The position numbers and the translations under genes were made by a program. From positions 195,190-259,189 of the forward strand of contig JAWLCW010000006.1 of assembly GCA_041686935.1 (NCBI GenBank): a stretch of DNA of 64,000 nt, read 5' to 3'. Numbering within the stretch: position 1 is the stretch's first letter; each line of letters begins with the position of its first letter. Shown here piece after piece: positions 62,685-64,000 of the stretch. The notes beneath the pieces are model-generated. The model saw only the letters and a list, made by a program, of their open reading frames with translations, was not told where the DNA came from and did no database searches. This DNA is from Mariniphaga sp041686935. GTDB taxonomy: Bacteria > Bacteroidota > Bacteroidia > Bacteroidales > Prolixibacteraceae.

Positions 62685-62734
62685 TTAAAAAATAAAAAAA
62701 AGTCCCGGAAAGTGCAAAGAACACCAACCGGGAC
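62685..62734 (-). terminator. Intrinsic terminator of the HU-like gene
   Basis: Read on the minus strand, GTCCCGG (62734-62728) and CCGGGAC (62708-62702) form a 7-bp GC stem around a 19-base loop, followed by TTTTTTTATTTTTTA. It starts 19 bases after the HU-like stop and is a strong intrinsic terminator. Confidence 0.8.
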
Positions 62735-62753
62735 CGAAGCATGGGCTTAAGAA

Positions 62754-63134
62754 TTAATTTGCGACAGTGACGTCAATCATCCGCAGTTTTTTCTTAAGCT
62801 CTTTTGTTGGACGGTACTGGATTTTACTTCCCTTTACCAATCCGGGTGACATGTCCTCCGCTGTTTCAGCCCCTTCGCTTTTTACGGTTACGTAAAAGCT
62901 GCCGAGCTGTCCCAGCGAAATGATGTTCCCTTTCAACAGTTCATTGGGAATGATATCCATTAACCCAACCAGTACGCCGTGCACATCGGCACGTTTTAAA
63001 GAGCACCGTTCGGCTACTGCCATAGCCAAACTGTCGAGGTCTAAACGCGCGTCGTGCATTGCCGACGCATAGTACTTCGGAGCCGTTTCAGGCTCCATTG
63101 GATTCCGCTTGGGAATCCCCTTTACTTTAAGCAT
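62754..63134 (-). CDS. HU-family DNA-binding protein
   Basis: The 126 residues on the minus strand start at ATG 63134 (MLKVKGIPKRNP). The fold features fit HU-like proteins of Bacteroidota: DLDSLAMAVAERCSLKRADVHGVLVGLMDIIPNELLKGNII (helical dimerisation half), then LGQLGSFYVTVKSEG (the DNA-binding beta arm) and a Lys/Arg-rich end SKIQYRPTKELKKKLR. A longer frame from 63164 adds a hydrophobic lead that is probably untranslated. It is the only convincing minus-strand gene, monocistronic, with a strong terminator and an operator-like palindrome 33 bases upstream. Possible roles are nucleoid organisation or local regulation of the flanking repeats. Confidence 0.82.
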   Translation of the reverse strand: MLKVKGIPKRNPMEPETAPKYYASAMHDARLDLDSLAMAVAERCSLKRADVHGVLVGLMDIIPNELLKGNIISLGQLGSFYVTVKSEGAETAEDMSPGLVKGSKIQYRPTKELKKKLRMIDVTVAN

Positions 63135-63166
63135 AATTAATGTGTCTAAAAAATTAAAAATCAAAC

Positions 63167-63183
63167 GTGTTCATAATGAACAC
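63167..63183 (-). promoter_or_regulatory. 17-base palindrome upstream of the HU-like gene
   Basis: GTGTTCAT-A-ATGAACAC is a perfect palindrome, 33 bases before the ATG at 63134 on the minus strand. A half-site TGTTCATA recurs near 63228. It is the kind of symmetric site bound by a dimeric regulator, possibly HU itself or a repressor. Confidence 0.55.
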
Positions 63184-63187
63184 ATAG

Positions 63188-63195
63188 CAAAAATA
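63188..63195 (-). promoter_or_regulatory. Candidate -7 box of the HU-like gene
   Basis: On the minus strand the sequence reads TATTTTTG, matching TAnnTTTG. It lies just upstream of the palindrome at 63167-63183, so transcription would start at or inside that palindrome. No good -33 element was found. Confidence 0.4.
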
Positions 63196-63512
63196 AACAA
63201 TTAAGCACTAATCATAAAGCATTAAATGTTCATAAGTTTAAAAAGTTATCAACTTCAAAATGTTATCGTATTGATTATCAATGTTTTGATATGTTATTTT
63301 CCTTTGTTCATAAATCGCCCTTTTGATAAAAATCAGCCATTTGGCCTTTTGGATTTCCGGTTTCTGTTTTTCATTCCCATAATTTTTATGCCGGATGTAT
63401 AAAAGTCTGATTGCAAAAAGCCGGATTTCCGATATCAAAAGGAAACCTCCGCAGACACCAGGTGGGTCGAATATGAAAAAAAAACCACCTCCCTCACGAC
63501 AAGCCGGGAGTA

Positions 63513-63532
63513 CTTCCCGAGGTTTCGGGAAG
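63513..63532. repeat. Short GC-rich hairpin
   Basis: CTTCCCGA (63513-63520) and TCGGGAAG (63525-63532) form a perfect 8-bp stem with a 4-base loop. It is one of several GC-rich inverted repeats in the gene-poor stretch 63200-64000. Confidence 0.6.
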
Positions 63533-63585
63533 AAATTTGTGCTGCCATTTAATTTTGAAATTCAATAGAAAATCCCGGCTCCGAA

Positions 63586-63615
63586 TTTCCCCTCCTTTTT
63601 GTCAAGGAGGGGAAA
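63586..63615. repeat. 12-bp GC-rich hairpin
   Basis: TTTCCCCTCCTT (63586-63597) and AAGGAGGGGAAA (63604-63615) pair perfectly around a 6-base loop. It resembles the palindromic style of the fcl insertion at 52420. Confidence 0.7.
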
Positions 63616-63740
63616 GACAGCTTTAGCTGGCAGGGGTGGTTCCAATTTTTCTTTGATGAATGCCGAAGAAGGATTCAGCACTTCTTATATGTTTCAGAAA
63701 AAAGAAAATTTATAATTTTTTGTGCTTTCAATCCCCCTAA

Positions 63741-63837
63741 CCCCTTCCGTAGGAATCCCAATGGGGCTTTGAGAACAACATTGTACTATCAGATTTTATT
63801 GTTGTTCAAAGCCACGTAGTGATTCCTTTGGAAGGGG
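63741..63837. repeat. Long imperfect inverted repeat
   Basis: The left half has CCCCTTCC, GGAATC and GGGCTTTGAGAACAACA. The right half, 63801-63837, has GTTGTTCAAAGCC, GTGATTCC and GGAAGGGG. The arms are imperfect and span about 97 bases. No gene is supported in 63135-64000: an AT-rich open frame at 63238-63438 and one overlapping this repeat look like chance frames. Confidence 0.65.
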
Positions 63838-64000
63838 ACAAAGTCTGCATGCCGGAAGCCAGGGAGGGACTTTGCCCTGATGAATTCCGGAAATTCTGCT
63901 GGGGGTGGTTGAGTATAAATATCACAAATATGAAACGAGCATGTAAAATATTTACACCCAGGATAATGATTAAAGTATATGCGAGTTCTCACATAGTGAT

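Noticed and set aside
63238..63438. Minus-strand 66-residue frame
   Set aside because: Low-complexity basic/AT-rich composition, no homologous motif and no supporting start context; likely chance.
63741..63837. Structured RNA or tRNA
   Set aside because: The arms do not fold into a cloverleaf and the repeat resembles other GC-rich dispersed palindromes.
63789..63992. Minus-strand 67-residue frame
   Set aside because: It overlaps the long inverted repeat and has no recognisable protein signature.

Overview
The window reads as a Bacteroidota chromosome segment (AT-rich, Marinilabiliales/Prolixibacteraceae-like in flavour). The evidence is a lipoprotein Wza next to a Bacteroidota-type Wzc, a TAnnTTTG-type -7 box, a Bacteroidota-style HU-like protein, and dispersed GC-rich palindromic repeats. 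Genus-level placement is inference. Nearly every gene is on the + strand. The only convincing minus-strand gene is the HU-like one near the right end. No tRNA, rRNA or CRISPR array was seen.

Region A (1-14343) is an unusual small-molecule cassette. It holds the end of a DegT/DnrJ/EryC1 aminotransferase, a TIM-barrel protein, a CitE-like lyase, two MmgE/PrpD paralogues, an Ldh_2 dehydrogenase, a phosphonopyruvate/sulfopyruvate-decarboxylase-type TPP enzyme, a sugar-transfer-associated ATP-grasp, two intact ATP-grasp ligases plus a fossil third, a URO-D-like protein and a two-subunit class I fumarase/tartrate dehydratase. My reading is synthesis of an unusual hydroxy/keto-dicarboxylate, phosphonate or sulfonate acid and its ligation as an amide, probably to decorate the neighbouring glycan. 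Base composition suggests that an AT-rich block (1161-12944) lies between GC-richer genes.

Region B (14456-38866) is an O-antigen/capsule locus. It contains a nucleotide-sugar cassette (class III aminotransferase, epimerase, RmlC-like epimerase, two methyltransferases, RfbF-like nucleotidyltransferase, PIG-L deacetylase, DUF4910 protein). It also has GT2 and GT4 glycosyltransferases, a Wzx flippase, a Wzy-like polymerase, an acetyltransferase, a bi-domain oxidoreductase, an alpha/alpha-toroid protein, WecB and WecC (UDP-ManNAcA) and a DUF354 protein.

Region C (38870-52867) continues the locus. It has a gene fossil, Wza and Wzc, a Gfo/Idh/MocA and TIM-barrel pair, a QuiC/WbpV-like reductase, a repeat array interrupted by a GIY-YIG gene, a WbpL-like priming transferase, a WbpM/CapD-like dehydratase, a heparinase fragment, a small HAD phosphatase, and Gmd plus Fcl for GDP-L-fucose. 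It ends at an intrinsic terminator at 52841. The fcl gene carries an in-frame palindromic repeat insertion.

Region D (52899-62407) is the most interesting system. It holds an LtaS/OpgB-like membrane phosphotransferase, a tandem GH26-like protein whose first copy has lost its catalytic residues, a clan GH-A glycosidase or transglycosidase, and a 1259-residue protein. The last fuses a cellulose-synthase-like GT2 membrane synthase to a GH26-like and a second GH-A-like domain. I propose a self-trimming or transglycosylating glucan/mannan synthase system analogous to periplasmic-glucan machinery.

Region E (62408-64000) has 22-base-phased short repeats, an HU-like gene with a strong terminator and an operator-like palindrome, and a run of GC-rich inverted repeats without convincing genes.
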